Part shown: piece by piece, positions 63,817-64,000 of the stretch
Numbering within the stretch: position 1 is the stretch's first letter
Layout of the letters: every line of letters starts with the position of its first letter
Assembly (NCBI RefSeq): GCF_002159085.1
Contig: NZ_LZRU01000009.1
Location: forward strand, 372,001-436,000
Direction of reading: 5' to 3'
Source of the DNA: Thermobacillus sp. ZCTH02-B1
GTDB taxonomy: Bacteria > Bacillota > Bacilli > Paenibacillales > Paenibacillaceae
DNA: 64,000 nucleotides
Made by a program: the position numbers and the translations under genes
The notes under the pieces: model-generated
What the model was told of the DNA's origin: nothing
The model's database searches: none
What the model saw: only the letters and a program-made list of their open reading frames with translations

Positions 63817-64000
63817 CTATTGGCGTTCAAGACCCGACAGCAGATTCCGCACGAACGCCGCTTCCGCCTCGTCGAGCGGCACGAGCGGCAGGCGAACCCC
63901 GCCGACCGGTATGCCGAGATGGTTCAGCGCGAACTTGACCGGCACCGGATTCGGGACCGGATGCGGGCAGTTGAACAGCCCTTTGAATATCGGCGACAGG
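63817..64000 (-). CDS. dapA: 4-hydroxy-tetrahydrodipicolinate synthase (C-terminal part)
   Basis: Only the last 60 codons are in the window. The sequence has the typical DapA end (NPVPVKFALNHLGIPVGGVRLPLVPLDE) and stops at TAG 63817-63819. DapA joins pyruvate and aspartate semialdehyde in the lysine, diaminopimelate and dipicolinate pathway. The dapA-rnjB-tepA-ylzJ-spoIIIE order matches B. subtilis. Confidence 0.92.
   Translation of the reverse strand, partial: LSPIFKGLFNCPHPVPNPVPVKFALNHLGIPVGGVRLPLVPLDEAEAAFVRNLLSGLERQ

Overview
The window looks like chromosome from a high-GC, endospore-forming Bacillales bacterium, most likely a member of the Paenibacillaceae (Cohnella, Thermobacillus or Paenibacillus-like). 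The basis is gene content and order: a complete spoIIIAA-AH operon, spoVS, sleB, spoIIIE, a YjcZ-type peptide and long runs of genes in the order known from Bacillus subtilis (yqh, ymc/ymd and ymf loci), written in strongly GC-rich codons. No phage, insertion sequence, tRNA, rRNA or CRISPR array was recognised.

Layout. 1-16 kb (almost all minus strand): amaP (cut by the window edge), yqhY, accC, accB, then spoIIIAH back to spoIIIAA, yqhV, and further up lysC, efp, an M24 peptidase, aroQ and yqhR. comA (phosphosulfolactate synthase) and a DUF441 membrane protein are the plus-strand genes in this block. 15.5-17 kb: yqhQ and a small membrane protein (plus). 17-24.5 kb: mntR, ccdA, the zinc uptake operon znuACB with a Zur box, metG behind a T-box leader, yidD and zur. 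24.5-34 kb, the more accessory part: a large secreted stalk/PKD-like protein, two small membrane peptides, a biotin ECF transporter whose two ATPases and T subunit form one polypeptide, divergent bioY with a shared BirA operator, and a three-gene OpuC-type osmoprotectant transporter. 34-46 kb: ricA, miaB, pduL, korAB, a dipeptidase, spoVS, ymdB, rny, recX, recA. 46-50 kb: cinA, a 115-bp tandem repeat array, pgsA, rimO. 50-64 kb: yajQ, a 53-residue membrane peptide, rodZ-like ymfM, ymfK, ymfJ, ymfI, ymfH, ymfF, sleB, spoIIIE, ylzJ, tepA, rnjB and the 3' end of dapA.

How the genes fit together. Three themes recur. Sporulation: the sigma-E-type promoter before spoIIIAA, sigma-H-like promoter before spoVS and near-identical sigma-G-type promoters before sleB and tepA give a temporal series. 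Biotin and fatty acid synthesis: accBC encode biotin-dependent carboxylase parts, and bioY plus the fused ECF module supply biotin under BirA. EF-P: efp carries the modifiable Lys32, and the reductase YmfI with partners YmfH/YmfF lies 40 kb away. Metal control is represented by zur, its znu target and mntR.

The most unusual items are the 115-bp array at 47573-48235, in which every unit holds four consecutive inverted repeats; the single-chain A-A-T ECF module; the His-rich N-terminal extension of RicA; and a conserved internal ribosome-binding site in lysC. No clearly new multi-gene system was found; the array is the best candidate for undescribed biology.
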